From Halohasta litchfieldiae (GTDB lineage Archaea; Halobacteriota; Halobacteria; Halobacteriales; Haloferacaceae): 64,000 bases of DNA. Below are positions 27,147 through 34,921 of this stretch, piece after piece. The position numbers and the translations under genes were made by a program. The stretch is from assembly GCF_002788215.1 (NCBI RefSeq), contig NZ_CP024845.1, forward strand, positions 1,116,001 through 1,180,000, read 5' to 3'. Each line of letters begins with the position of its first letter. Position 1 is the first letter of the stretch. Below the pieces are notes generated by a model. It did no database searches. It had not been told where the DNA came from and saw nothing but the letters and a program-made list of their open reading frames with translations.

Positions 27147-28079
27147 ATGAATGGCGAGTCAGCGTTGACGCGCGGGGCGACCGACCGCGACGTCAAAGAA
27201 AAGCTGGTCGGTGTGTTGTTGTTTTCCTGTGCAGCACTGACCATATTCGTGACCGCAAGCATTCTGTTTACGCTTGTCTACGACACAGTCACGTTCTTCG
27301 GGTTCGAAGAAACGTCGATCATCGGCTTTCTGACCGAACTCGAATGGGAACCGAGAAACGGATTTTACGGCGTCTGGCCGCTCGTGAGTTCGACGCTGAT
27401 CGTCACCGTCGTCTCCGCGCTGGTTGCGATTCCAATCGGCACGGCGGCGGCCGTCTACCTCTCGGAGTACGCGAGTCCGAAAATGCGGTCGGTGATCAAA
27501 CCTGCCCTCGAAATCCTCGCGGGCATCCCGACAGTCGTCTACGGCTATCTCGCATTGGTCTATCTGACGCCGTGGCTTCGAAGCATCGGCCTCCCGTTGG
27601 GAAGTTTTAATCTCCTCAGTGCGTCGATCATGGTCGGGATCCTCATCGTGCCGATGGTCTCGTCGCTCTCCGAAGACGCGATGAGCGCCGTCCCCGATTC
27701 GCTCCGACAAGCAGGCTATGGACTCGGCGCAACCAAGTACGAAGTGTCGACGCGAATCGTCATTCCGGCCGCAGTCTCGGGGGTTTTCTCGTCGTATATT
27801 CTCGCCCTTTCGCGGGCCATCGGCGAGACGATGATCGTCGTCATGGCCGGCGGCCTCCAGACGAATCTGTTCGATCCGCTCGATCCGTTCGGCAGTTTGG
27901 CCGGGTCGGGCCGGACAATGACTGCCGCGATGGTCAACGCCGTCACGAGTGACGCCACCGGTGGCTCACCGGAGTACTACAGCATGTTCGCCATCGGCCT
28001 CTCGCTGTTCGCTATTACGTTCCTGATGAATCTCGCAAGCAACCGAATCGCCGCACGATACCGTGAGGTGTACCAATGA
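27147..28079 (+). CDS. pstC: Phosphate ABC transporter permease PstC
   Basis: 310-aa inner-membrane permease with six helices. The EAA loop that contacts PstB reads AVPDSLRQAGYGLGATKYEV with RAIGETMIVVMAGG after it. ATG 27147 is used since the 22 codons upstream are Arg-rich and unlike PstC. Its stop TGA overlaps the ATG of a 14-codon ORF that leads into pstA. Confidence 0.93.
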   Translation: MNGESALTRGATDRDVKEKLVGVLLFSCAALTIFVTASILFTLVYDTVTFFGFEETSIIGFLTELEWEPRNGFYGVWPLVSSTLIVTVVSALVAIPIGTAAAVYLSEYASPKMRSVIKPALEILAGIPTVVYGYLALVYLTPWLRSIGLPLGSFNLLSASIMVGILIVPMVSSLSEDAMSAVPDSLRQAGYGLGATKYEVSTRIVIPAAVSGVFSSYILALSRAIGETMIVVMAGGLQTNLFDPLDPFGSLAGSGRTMTAAMVNAVTSDATGGSPEYYSMFAIGLSLFAITFLMNLASNRIAARYREVYQ

Positions 28080-28120
28080 CCGACCGACACGTCCCCAACC
28101 CCTCCGAGGTGACCGTCTAA
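28076..28120 (+). CDS. 14-codon coupling ORF between pstC and pstA
   Basis: ATG 28076-28078 overlaps the pstC stop (ATGA), the ORF encodes MTDRHVPNPSEVTV, and its TAA 28118-28120 overlaps the pstA ATG at 28120 (TAATG). Both junctions are termination-reinitiation arrangements. It may be a coupling cistron or the leftover of a pstA 5' end after a frameshift. Peptide function is doubtful. Confidence 0.45.
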   Translation: MTDRHVPNPSEVTV

Positions 28121-29754
28121 TGGCCAGCGAAACACCGACCTCCGAGACGTGGTTCGGCTCCGCGGAGAAGGTCGGTCGACTCCGTGGGCGCGTCTTCAAG
28201 TGGACCTGTCTCGGTGCGACCGTGCTCACGCTGGCGCTGATGCTCGTCTTCCTGCTGTACGTCGCAAACGACGCGTTCAGGCCGTTGTCGGCCGATCCGG
28301 GCTGGCTCGCAACGATGGGACTCACCGTCGTCGTTCCCATTGCCCTGCTCGCGGGCTACTACTACCGCCGCGACCGGTCGGCCGGTCAAGTCGCCTACAC
28401 GGCCCTCGGATTGCCCGTGCTCGTGGCGCTTGCCTCCGGCGGTCTCTGGCTGCTGTTCCGCCACATCGTTACGCCACGCGAATGGTTCGTCTTGGTCGTC
28501 TCTATCGTCGTTGCGGGTGGCATCGTTGTTGGTCACTCGCGGGTGCGACACGACGCAGTCACCGAACGACTCGTGGTGACCGTGCTCGTGCCACTGCTTG
28601 TGGTCGTCGGGATTCCGACGGTCGTCCCCGGCCTTGGTCAACTCCTGTATCTCCTGCCGGTCTTGCCGAACACGTTGTTCTCGTTGCTGCTCGGATTCGT
28701 CCTGCCGGTTGCGGCGGTCGTCGGGTGGCGCATTCGAGACGTTCGGGACGATGACCGCGACGGCGCTATCGCCGCTGGGATCACTGCCGTTGGTGGACTC
28801 GCCGGATTGGCCGTCGGTCCACTGGTCGGAATCCATCCGACGAGTTGGTTCGTTTTCGCCGCGCCAATCGTCGGCGCACTCGTCGTCTACGTCGAACACG
28901 TCGTCCGAACCGACAAGGGCCGCTCGGGGCTCGCGTTCCCCGTTGTCGTCGCCGCTGGCATCGCCGCCGGACTGGCCGCCACCCAACTGCTCGGCTTTGC
29001 CGGGCCCAACGCGTGGCTCGATATGCAGTTCCTCACGAGTCCCCACAGCACGACGCCGACTGATGCCGGGATCTATCCGACGCTCGTCGGCTCGGTGCTC
29101 ATCCTCATCGTGATCGTTCTGTCGGCGTTCCCGGTCGGGATCGGCGCAGCGATCTACCTCGAAGAGTACGCCACCTCACAGGGCCGCTTCGGAACGGTGA
29201 TGGAGCTGATTCAGGTCAACATCGCCAATCTCGCTGGCGTTCCGTCTATCGTCTACGGTGTGCTCGGACTGGCGATCTTCATCAACCTCATCGGGATGGG
29301 TCGCGGGACGGCGGTCGTCGCCGGCTTCACTGTTGGCTTGTTGATCCTCCCGATCATCATCATCTCGACCCAAGAGGCGATTCGGGCGGTTCCCGACTCC
29401 CATCGGCAGGCCTCCTATGCGATGGGCGCAACCAAGTGGCAAACCGTCCGCAACGTCGTCCTGCCCGAATCGCTCGCCGGGATCTTCACCGGGACGATCC
29501 TCGCGCTCGGCCGGGCAATCGGCGAGACGGCACCGCTGCTGATGATCGGTGTTGCGGCAACCGTTCGCGTCTCGCCGGACTCGTTTTTGAGTCGTACCGG
29601 TGCGATGCCGCGACAGATCTTCTCGTGGTCGACACAGATCACGACCGAGTTCCGATACGGCGTGCTCGCGGCGGGTGTCGTGACGCTGCTGGTCGTGCTG
29701 TTGACGATGAACGCCGCGGCAATCGTGCTCCGAAACCGCTCACAACAGAACTGA
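28120..29754 (+). CDS. pstA: Phosphate ABC transporter permease PstA with large N-terminal membrane extension
   Basis: 544 aa, against about 280-300 for bacterial PstA. The last 245 residues are the permease: [20 protein letters not shown], the EAA loop [20 protein letters not shown], and [18 protein letters not shown]. The first 300 residues add about seven hydrophobic helices in pairs separated by short charged loops, with no motif I recognise. Long PstA proteins occur in haloarchaea, but the role of the extension is unknown. Confidence 0.9.
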   Translation: MASETPTSETWFGSAEKVGRLRGRVFKWTCLGATVLTLALMLVFLLYVANDAFRPLSADPGWLATMGLTVVVPIALLAGYYYRRDRSAGQVAYTALGLPVLVALASGGLWLLFRHIVTPREWFVLVVSIVVAGGIVVGHSRVRHDAVTERLVVTVLVPLLVVVGIPTVVPGLGQLLYLLPVLPNTLFSLLLGFVLPVAAVVGWRIRDVRDDDRDGAIAAGITAVGGLAGLAVGPLVGIHPTSWFVFAAPIVGALVVYVEHVVRTDKGRSGLAFPVVVAAGIAAGLAATQLLGFAGPNAWLDMQFLTSPHSTTPTDAGIYPTLVGSVLILIVIVLSAFPVGIGAAIYLEEYATSQGRFGTVMELIQVNIANLAGVPSIVYGVLGLAIFINLIGMGRGTAVVAGFTVGLLILPIIIISTQEAIRAVPDSHRQASYAMGATKWQTVRNVVLPESLAGIFTGTILALGRAIGETAPLLMIGVAATVRVSPDSFLSRTGAMPRQIFSWSTQITTEFRYGVLAAGVVTLLVVLLTMNAAAIVLRNRSQQN

Positions 29755-29759
29755 TACCC

Positions 29760-30695
29760 ATGAACCCTACAGACAGCTCGACAGATCGAACCATGAGGCG
29801 GGTCGAAACCGACGGCGGCGTCTCGACCGCCGACGACGCCGAATCGACCGCCGATCCAACAGAAACCGACAGCGACTCGGAGAAACTCGTCGACGTGTCG
29901 TCGTCGTTCACCGTTTCGGACGATGACGAAGGTCGGCCGCAGGCGGCCGAGACGGCCATCGAAACACGCGATCTCGACGTGTATTACGGCGACGAGCAGG
30001 CACTGCAGTCGGTTTCGATGGAGATTCCCGAACGCCAAGTCACCGCGCTCATCGGCCCCTCGGGCTGCGGCAAATCCACCTTCCTCCGCTGTCTCAACCG
30101 GATGAACGACCTCATCGATATCGCACACGTCGACGGCGAGGTGCGCTTTGAGGGGAAAAACATCTACGACGAGGACGTCGATCCCGTCGCGCTGCGCCGA
30201 CGGATCGGCATGGTGTTTCAACAACCCAATCCCTTCCCGAAAAGCATCTACGACAACGTCGCCTTCGGGCTCGAAGTCCAAGACGAGGAGGTCACCGACG
30301 AAACCGTCCGCCGCGCGCTCGAACGAGCCGCCCTGCTCGAAGAAGTCGACGGTCGACTCGACGAGTCGGGACTCGAACTTTCGGGTGGTCAACAGCAGCG
30401 ACTCTGTATCGCCCGTGCCATCGCCCCCGATCCTGATGTGATTCTAATGGACGAGCCCGCAAGCGCGCTCGATCCGGTCGCTACCTCGAAGATCGAGGAT
30501 CTGATCGCCGATCTCTCCGAGGAGTACACGGTCATCATCGTTACCCACAACATGCAGCAGGCCGCCCGCATCTCCGACAAGACGGCGGTCTTTCTGACCG
30601 GCGGCGAACTCGTCGAGTACGACGATACCGAAGACATCTTCGAGAATCCCGAACACCAGCGCGTCGAAGACTACATCACCGGCAAGTTCGGCTGA
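29760..30695 (+). CDS. pstB: Phosphate ABC transporter ATPase PstB
   Basis: 311-aa ATPase. Walker [10 protein letters not shown] (99-107), Q-loop [19 protein letters not shown], signature [15 protein letters not shown], Walker [14 protein letters not shown], switch His in VTHNMQQA. The first 65 residues are an acidic Ser/Asp/Thr-rich extension not needed for the fold. Starts 5 nt after pstA. Confidence 0.95.
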   Translation: MNPTDSSTDRTMRRVETDGGVSTADDAESTADPTETDSDSEKLVDVSSSFTVSDDDEGRPQAAETAIETRDLDVYYGDEQALQSVSMEIPERQVTALIGPSGCGKSTFLRCLNRMNDLIDIAHVDGEVRFEGKNIYDEDVDPVALRRRIGMVFQQPNPFPKSIYDNVAFGLEVQDEEVTDETVRRALERAALLEEVDGRLDESGLELSGGQQQRLCIARAIAPDPDVILMDEPASALDPVATSKIEDLIADLSEEYTVIIVTHNMQQAARISDKTAVFLTGGELVEYDDTEDIFENPEHQRVEDYITGKFG

Positions 30696-31102
30696 TCGGT
30701 CGACGGCGGCTAGCGGTTTTACGGCGGCTCGTTTTTGATGGCAAACAGTTCGCGGATCGAGACCTATTGAGTCGACTCGGCGAGTTCTATCGAAAAACAG
30801 CGTCAGGTTCGTCGCGTTACGAGACTCCTCCAGTTGCGACTCATCGTCCCCATTTGATCAAAAACATATAAAAATAATACTGGCAAATATCTGATTAATT
30901 CAGGTTACTACATACGGAAACGTACCGCTATTAAATCTATATAGTATACCATACGTTACGGTTTATCACATTCCAACTATTACAGAGAAACGTACTAAAC
31001 ACGGTTTTTGAACCCCAGTACAGCGTGATTCGAGACTATGTTGATACCTCTGTGACTACATATATGAGTACATTTATCACGTATCTCTCGTGATAGTATA
31101 GT
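30696..31102. other. 407-nt AT-rich intergenic region, no gene
   Basis: No coding sequence seen. From about 30850 the region is AT-rich, with TATA-like stretches ACATATAAAAATAATACT, CTATATAGTATACCATAC and TACATTTATCAC; the last is about 27 nt before the ATG at 31103 and is probably its promoter. The density of palindromic TATA-like sites suggests several regulator or promoter sites. Confidence 0.6.
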
Positions 31103-32125
31103 ATGGAGACACGGAAAGTTCAGGTGACAGGTGGGTCGACCTACACCGTCTCGATTCCCAAATCGTGGGCCAACGACAACGGGGTGAGCGCGGGGAGCAC
31201 CGTCGAGTTCTACCCCGAGGGTGATTCGTTGTTCATGACCCCAACCGGCGACGACGACCGGACCGAGGGGACATTGGATATCACGGGTTTGGAGGGGACC
31301 GAGCTGATCCGAGCGGTGACGACGATGTACGTCAGCGGGTTCGACGTGATCGTCCTCGAAAGCGCCCGGATCACCAACGACCAGCGGCGGACGATCCGAG
31401 AGGCAACACAGAGTCTCGTCGGTCTCGAAGTCTTAGAGGAGACTAAAGGCGAAATCGTCATCCGAGACCTGCTGGATTCCTCGGAGCTATCGATCCACAA
31501 CGCGGTCACACGCATGCGACTCATTGCCTCGTCGATGCTCGAAGACGCGCTGTTGGCGCTGCGGGATCTCGACCGAGATCTCGCCGCAGACATCATCCAG
31601 CGCGACGACGACGTCGACCGACTCTGGATGGTCGTCTCCCGTATTTTCCGAGCAACACTCCGGACCCCGAAGGCGAGTGAGGAACTCGGTCTACCACGCG
31701 AGATCTGTTTCGACTACCATTCGAGCGCTCGCCAGCTCGAACGGATCGGTGACCACGCGACCAAGATCGCCCATCTCACGCTCAACATCGAGCGCGAAGT
31801 TCCCGAAGAGGTCCTCGAGGCCCTCGACGATCTCCACGAGGAGGTCGTCACTGTTATCGACGGCGGGATGGATGCGCTGTTCACCGACGACAGCGACGAG
31901 GCCACCAAGTTGGCCAACGATGTCAGAGAACGTGTTCGGGAGGTCGACGCGACCGCCCGCCGGATCGACGAACTACTCAGAGAGCTCGACCCCGCACGCG
32001 CACAACACCTCGGACTCATCGTCGACTCGGTCTCACGAAGCGCCGACTACGGCGGCAACATCGCCGAAACCGCACTCCAAAAGGCCGCCCCGACCCCCGG
32101 TTCATCGTCGGCACACACTGAGTGA
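31103..32125 (+). CDS. AbrB/SpoVT-PhoU fusion regulator
   Basis: 340 aa. Residues 1-45 form a swapped-hairpin AbrB-type DNA-binding domain (METRKVQVTGGSTYTVSIPK SWAND), and from about 115 two PhoU repeats follow, with ERIGDHATKIAHLTLNIE and the second DYGGNIAETALQ. Such proteins are haloarchaeal candidates for phosphate-responsive transcription factors, combining sensing (PhoU) and DNA binding. Downstream of pstB with its own promoter. Confidence 0.88.
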   Translation: METRKVQVTGGSTYTVSIPKSWANDNGVSAGSTVEFYPEGDSLFMTPTGDDDRTEGTLDITGLEGTELIRAVTTMYVSGFDVIVLESARITNDQRRTIREATQSLVGLEVLEETKGEIVIRDLLDSSELSIHNAVTRMRLIASSMLEDALLALRDLDRDLAADIIQRDDDVDRLWMVVSRIFRATLRTPKASEELGLPREICFDYHSSARQLERIGDHATKIAHLTLNIEREVPEEVLEALDDLHEEVVTVIDGGMDALFTDDSDEATKLANDVRERVREVDATARRIDELLRELDPARAQHLGLIVDSVSRSADYGGNIAETALQKAAPTPGSSSAHTE

Positions 32126-32205
32126 CATCCAGTTTAGTCACCGTCCAGACTCCGTCTCCCCGGTCGACCACAACCGCTGTCTCTTCATTGCTGATCGTCA
32201 CCTCG

Positions 32206-33324
32206 TCACTCCGTCGACCGCTGGCGGCTGACTGCCTCGGTCGGCCGTCTCGCTGTGTGGGATACGATCTCCGAGTCGGGGTCGGGTGATTCCTTCGGCG
32301 GGAGATAGAAGTAAACGCAGTTGCCACGCCCGCTGCGGCGTTCGATCTTGAGTTCGCCGCCGAGCGATTCGATACACCATTTCATCACGAACAGCCCGAC
32401 ACCGGAGCCATGAGAAGTGGTTGTCGTCTCGGTGTGTTCGGAGAGGGCATCGATCTCCATATCTGGGATCAAGGGACACTCGTCTTCGATCCGGATCTCG
32501 ACGCGGCCCGTATTGGGTGACTCCTCAATGACGATCCGGACCGATGGCTCGGGCGTCTCGGCGTGGACGATGGCGTTTTCAATGGCATGTGTCAGCGCGT
32601 GGTCGAAGGCGTCGTCGACAGCGATCCACATCTCGGTCCGTTCGTCGATTTCGATATTGCTGGGTTCGAACCGCTCGACGGTTTCGGCGACAACGTCGAC
32701 TGCCGGTCTGCGGGTCCAGTAGGACTGTTCGCGTGTGATCGTGTTCTCGATCTGTTTGACCGACTCCGAGACCCGACTCAGATCCCCTGCGGCGGTCTTG
32801 ATCTTCTCGGCGGACGTTCTGGCGGCCTCGGTTTCGGCGACGCCAACGACATGGTCAGCGAACCCCGAAATGACGTTGATATCGTTGCGGAGGTTGTGCC
32901 GCAACAATCGATAAAACAGACTCACCCGGCGGTCGTTGTGTTTGTATTCGGTAATATCGGTGACTTCACCCAACACGTAGGGTCGACCGTCGATTGCTAT
33001 TCGGGTGAGGTTGATCGACACCCAGATTAATTCGCCGTCGGCCCGCTTGATCCGCCACTCGAAGGCCTGTGGGGTGTCTTCGGCAGCGGCGATCCGACGG
33101 AGCGCCTCCGCCTGCGTGTAGGAGTAGGTGTTGGCACTGACCTCCTCGAAGCTCATCTCGCGGAGTGCTTCGGCCGAATAGCCATACAGCTCCTCTAGCT
33201 GTGTGTTGACATCCAGAAACGCGCCCGTCTTCGGATCGTGTAACACGGTCCCGACTTGGAGCGTGTCGAACTCGTCTGGCAGAGTCACTCCGTCACGAGC
33301 TGATTGCTGCCGCCCATTAGACAT
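32206..33324 (-). CDS. PAS-domain sensor histidine kinase
   Basis: 372-aa cytoplasmic kinase. PAS/PAC domain at about 15-140 (FLDVNTQLEELYGYSAEAL, FEWRIKRADGELIWV, GEVTDITEYKHNDRR), phosphoacceptor region RLLRHNLRNDINVISGFADH, N-box HAIENAIVHA, and GSGVGLFVMKWCIESLGGEL as the G2 box. Convergent with the PhoU-AbrB gene. Its place in the Pho block suggests, but does not prove, phosphate signalling. Confidence 0.9.
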   Translation of the reverse strand: MSNGRQQSARDGVTLPDEFDTLQVGTVLHDPKTGAFLDVNTQLEELYGYSAEALREMSFEEVSANTYSYTQAEALRRIAAAEDTPQAFEWRIKRADGELIWVSINLTRIAIDGRPYVLGEVTDITEYKHNDRRVSLFYRLLRHNLRNDINVISGFADHVVGVAETEAARTSAEKIKTAAGDLSRVSESVKQIENTITREQSYWTRRPAVDVVAETVERFEPSNIEIDERTEMWIAVDDAFDHALTHAIENAIVHAETPEPSVRIVIEESPNTGRVEIRIEDECPLIPDMEIDALSEHTETTTTSHGSGVGLFVMKWCIESLGGELKIERRSGRGNCVYFYLPPKESPDPDSEIVSHTARRPTEAVSRQRSTE

Positions 33325-33426
33325 GTATCTTCGTCTACTAAAACGACCACAGTAAATCTCGCTATGAACGCTATATATATCTCAGGTGTGTATATACTGC
33401 CAGATCACTGAAAAATGAGACGACAG

Positions 33427-33576
33427 TCAGAGTCGGACGACGAGTTCGAGCGTGATCAGCAACGTGCAGACAAGTAGGAGGCCAGCGAGATAGCAGACCG
33501 GTTTGAGCTGCTCCCAGACCGTGGTGGCCGCAGGCAGCCCACCATCCGTCTCGGACTGGAACTCGTCAGTACTCAT
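33427..33576 (-). CDS. 49-aa single-helix membrane protein
   Basis: ATG 33574-33576 overlaps the TGA of the upstream gene (ATGA), so it is translationally coupled. The peptide has a polar N-terminus (MSTDEFQSETDGG) and one membrane helix (CYLAGLLLVCTLLITLELVV), ending in RL. Tail-anchored or single-pass; partner of the upstream small protein is inferred. Confidence 0.6.
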   Translation of the reverse strand: MSTDEFQSETDGGLPAATTVWEQLKPVCYLAGLLLVCTLLITLELVVRL

Positions 33577-33938
33577 CGGTTGAGGGGCCGTACTGCCTGT
33601 CGGGTAGCGTCGTCCGATTCGATCTCTGTCACACGCCAGATGTTGCCCCGACCGTGGGCCTGCTGAAGTGTCACTGACACCTGACTGTCGACCCCTAACT
33701 CGGCGAGTTTGTCGGTGATCGTCGGACTCTCGCTGTCGCCGGGCTCTGCCCGGCTGCTTGAGAAACTTCGTTCCTCTCTGTTGTCGGCCTGTGGCCGACT
33801 GCCAGATGAGCTCCGCTCATCCACGTCAACGACCTGATAGGTCCGACCGGTCTCCGACCGAAGCGTCATCGCACCATACTGGTTGAGTTCGACCGCAACG
33901 GTACACGATGTCCGCCGTTCTGACTGGGTGCGACGCAT
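33573..33938 (-). CDS. Small beta protein interrupted by a Ser/Arg-rich insert
   Basis: 121-aa protein of unknown function. The conserved-looking parts are the N-terminal half (VAVELNQYGAMTLRSETGRT, YQVVDVD) and the C-terminal SQVSVTLQQAHGRGNIWRVT, like small haloarchaeal beta-barrel proteins. Residues about 40-72, rich in Ser, Arg and Glu, are encoded by the mini-hairpin array at 33738-33821 and have no coherent fold, as expected of an in-frame insertion. Coupled to the 49-aa membrane protein. Confidence 0.65.
   Translation of the reverse strand: MRRTQSERRTSCTVAVELNQYGAMTLRSETGRTYQVVDVDERSSSGSRPQADNREERSFSSSRAEPGDSESPTITDKLAELGVDSQVSVTLQQAHGRGNIWRVTEIESDDATRQAVRPLNR
33738..33821. repeat. 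Array of four 17-bp mini-hairpins
   Basis: Four inverted repeats, each 7-bp arm, 3-nt loop, 7-bp arm, starting at 33738, 33760, 33783 and 33805: GCCGGGC/GCCCGGC, GAGAAAC/GTTCCTC (one wobble), GTCGGCC/GGCCGAC, GATGAGC/GCTCATC. Spacers are 5-6 bp. Stem sequences all differ while geometry is constant, so it is structure rather than sequence that repeats. It lies wholly inside the 33573-33938 coding frame. Confidence 0.85.
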
Positions 33939-34204
33939 ACACGAGTGTCGACTCGGTGTTTATGTAAATCCGACTATGAGTTGTTAGTACCCATCTACAG
34001 CAGTATATAAACTATATACAATACGGTCTCGCCGAGGGAATCGCCGAATCGACCCACAGAGCCCGGAAACAGACGTAACGAATCAACCGGAGATCGCAGA
34101 ACGCTCCGGATTGCTATATACGGGGTCGTACTGCTATATATCACACATAAGTACTCTTACCAGTTTTTAATTCACCTGCGGGGAACCGATAGATCAGATA
34201 GCAA

Positions 34205-34921
34205 ATGACTGAATTCTCCGGGGCTATTGACGCGCTTCATGATCGTGTTACTGCGGCCGACTGGGACGAGATTTACATCGTCGGCGACCCACATGGCTGC
34301 CGTGCCGAACTCGAAGCACTCTGTGAGAAACTCGGCGTAACCGAGCAGGATCTCGTGGTGTTTGTCGGCGATCTCGTTCGCAAAGGACCCGATAGCAAGG
34401 GCGTCGTCGATCTCGTTCGAAACGCGCCGAACATGCTGACTGTGCGTGGAAACAACGAGGAAAAACTGCTCCGTGGCGAGAAAACGATCCCCGAACTCAC
34501 CGACGAGGATCTGGAGTGGATCGCCTCGCTGCCGGTGGTCATCTCGCTGCCCGAGACGCTCGTCGTCCACGGCGGGATCGATCCACGGAAACCCAACGCC
34601 GACCACGATGTCGACGATCTACAAAACACGCGGTCGATGGTGCCCGGCGGGAGCTACGACCCACCCTACTGGTTCGAGCAGTACGAGGGTCCCGAACGCG
34701 TCTTTTTCGGCCACACCGTCCTCGAAGCGCCGATCATCCGGGAGCATGCGGTCGGCCTCGACACCGGCTGTGTGTACGGTGGGGAACTCACCGCCTACAA
34801 CTGGCGAACTGACGAACTCACCGCTGTGGCTTCGGGTGAGACGTTCGTCGACCGGCGAGATGAGAAGTTCATCGACCCAGGTCAGTCGACCGAACCGGAC
34901 CACCACGCATCTAACCGATGA
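34205..34921 (+). CDS. Calcineurin-like metallophosphatase
   Basis: 238-aa phosphoesterase. Metal-binding motifs of the PP1/PP2A/ApaH-like class: YIVGDPHGC, VFVGDLVRKGPDS, VRGNNEE and, further on, VVHGGIDPR and FFGHTV. Could be a protein phosphatase or a diadenosine tetraphosphatase-like enzyme. Its stop overlaps the ppk1 start (ATGA, 34918-34921), so it is expressed with PPK1 and may act on the same phosphate metabolism. Confidence 0.88.
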   Translation: MTEFSGAIDALHDRVTAADWDEIYIVGDPHGCRAELEALCEKLGVTEQDLVVFVGDLVRKGPDSKGVVDLVRNAPNMLTVRGNNEEKLLRGEKTIPELTDEDLEWIASLPVVISLPETLVVHGGIDPRKPNADHDVDDLQNTRSMVPGGSYDPPYWFEQYEGPERVFFGHTVLEAPIIREHAVGLDTGCVYGGELTAYNWRTDELTAVASGETFVDRRDEKFIDPGQSTEPDHHASNR

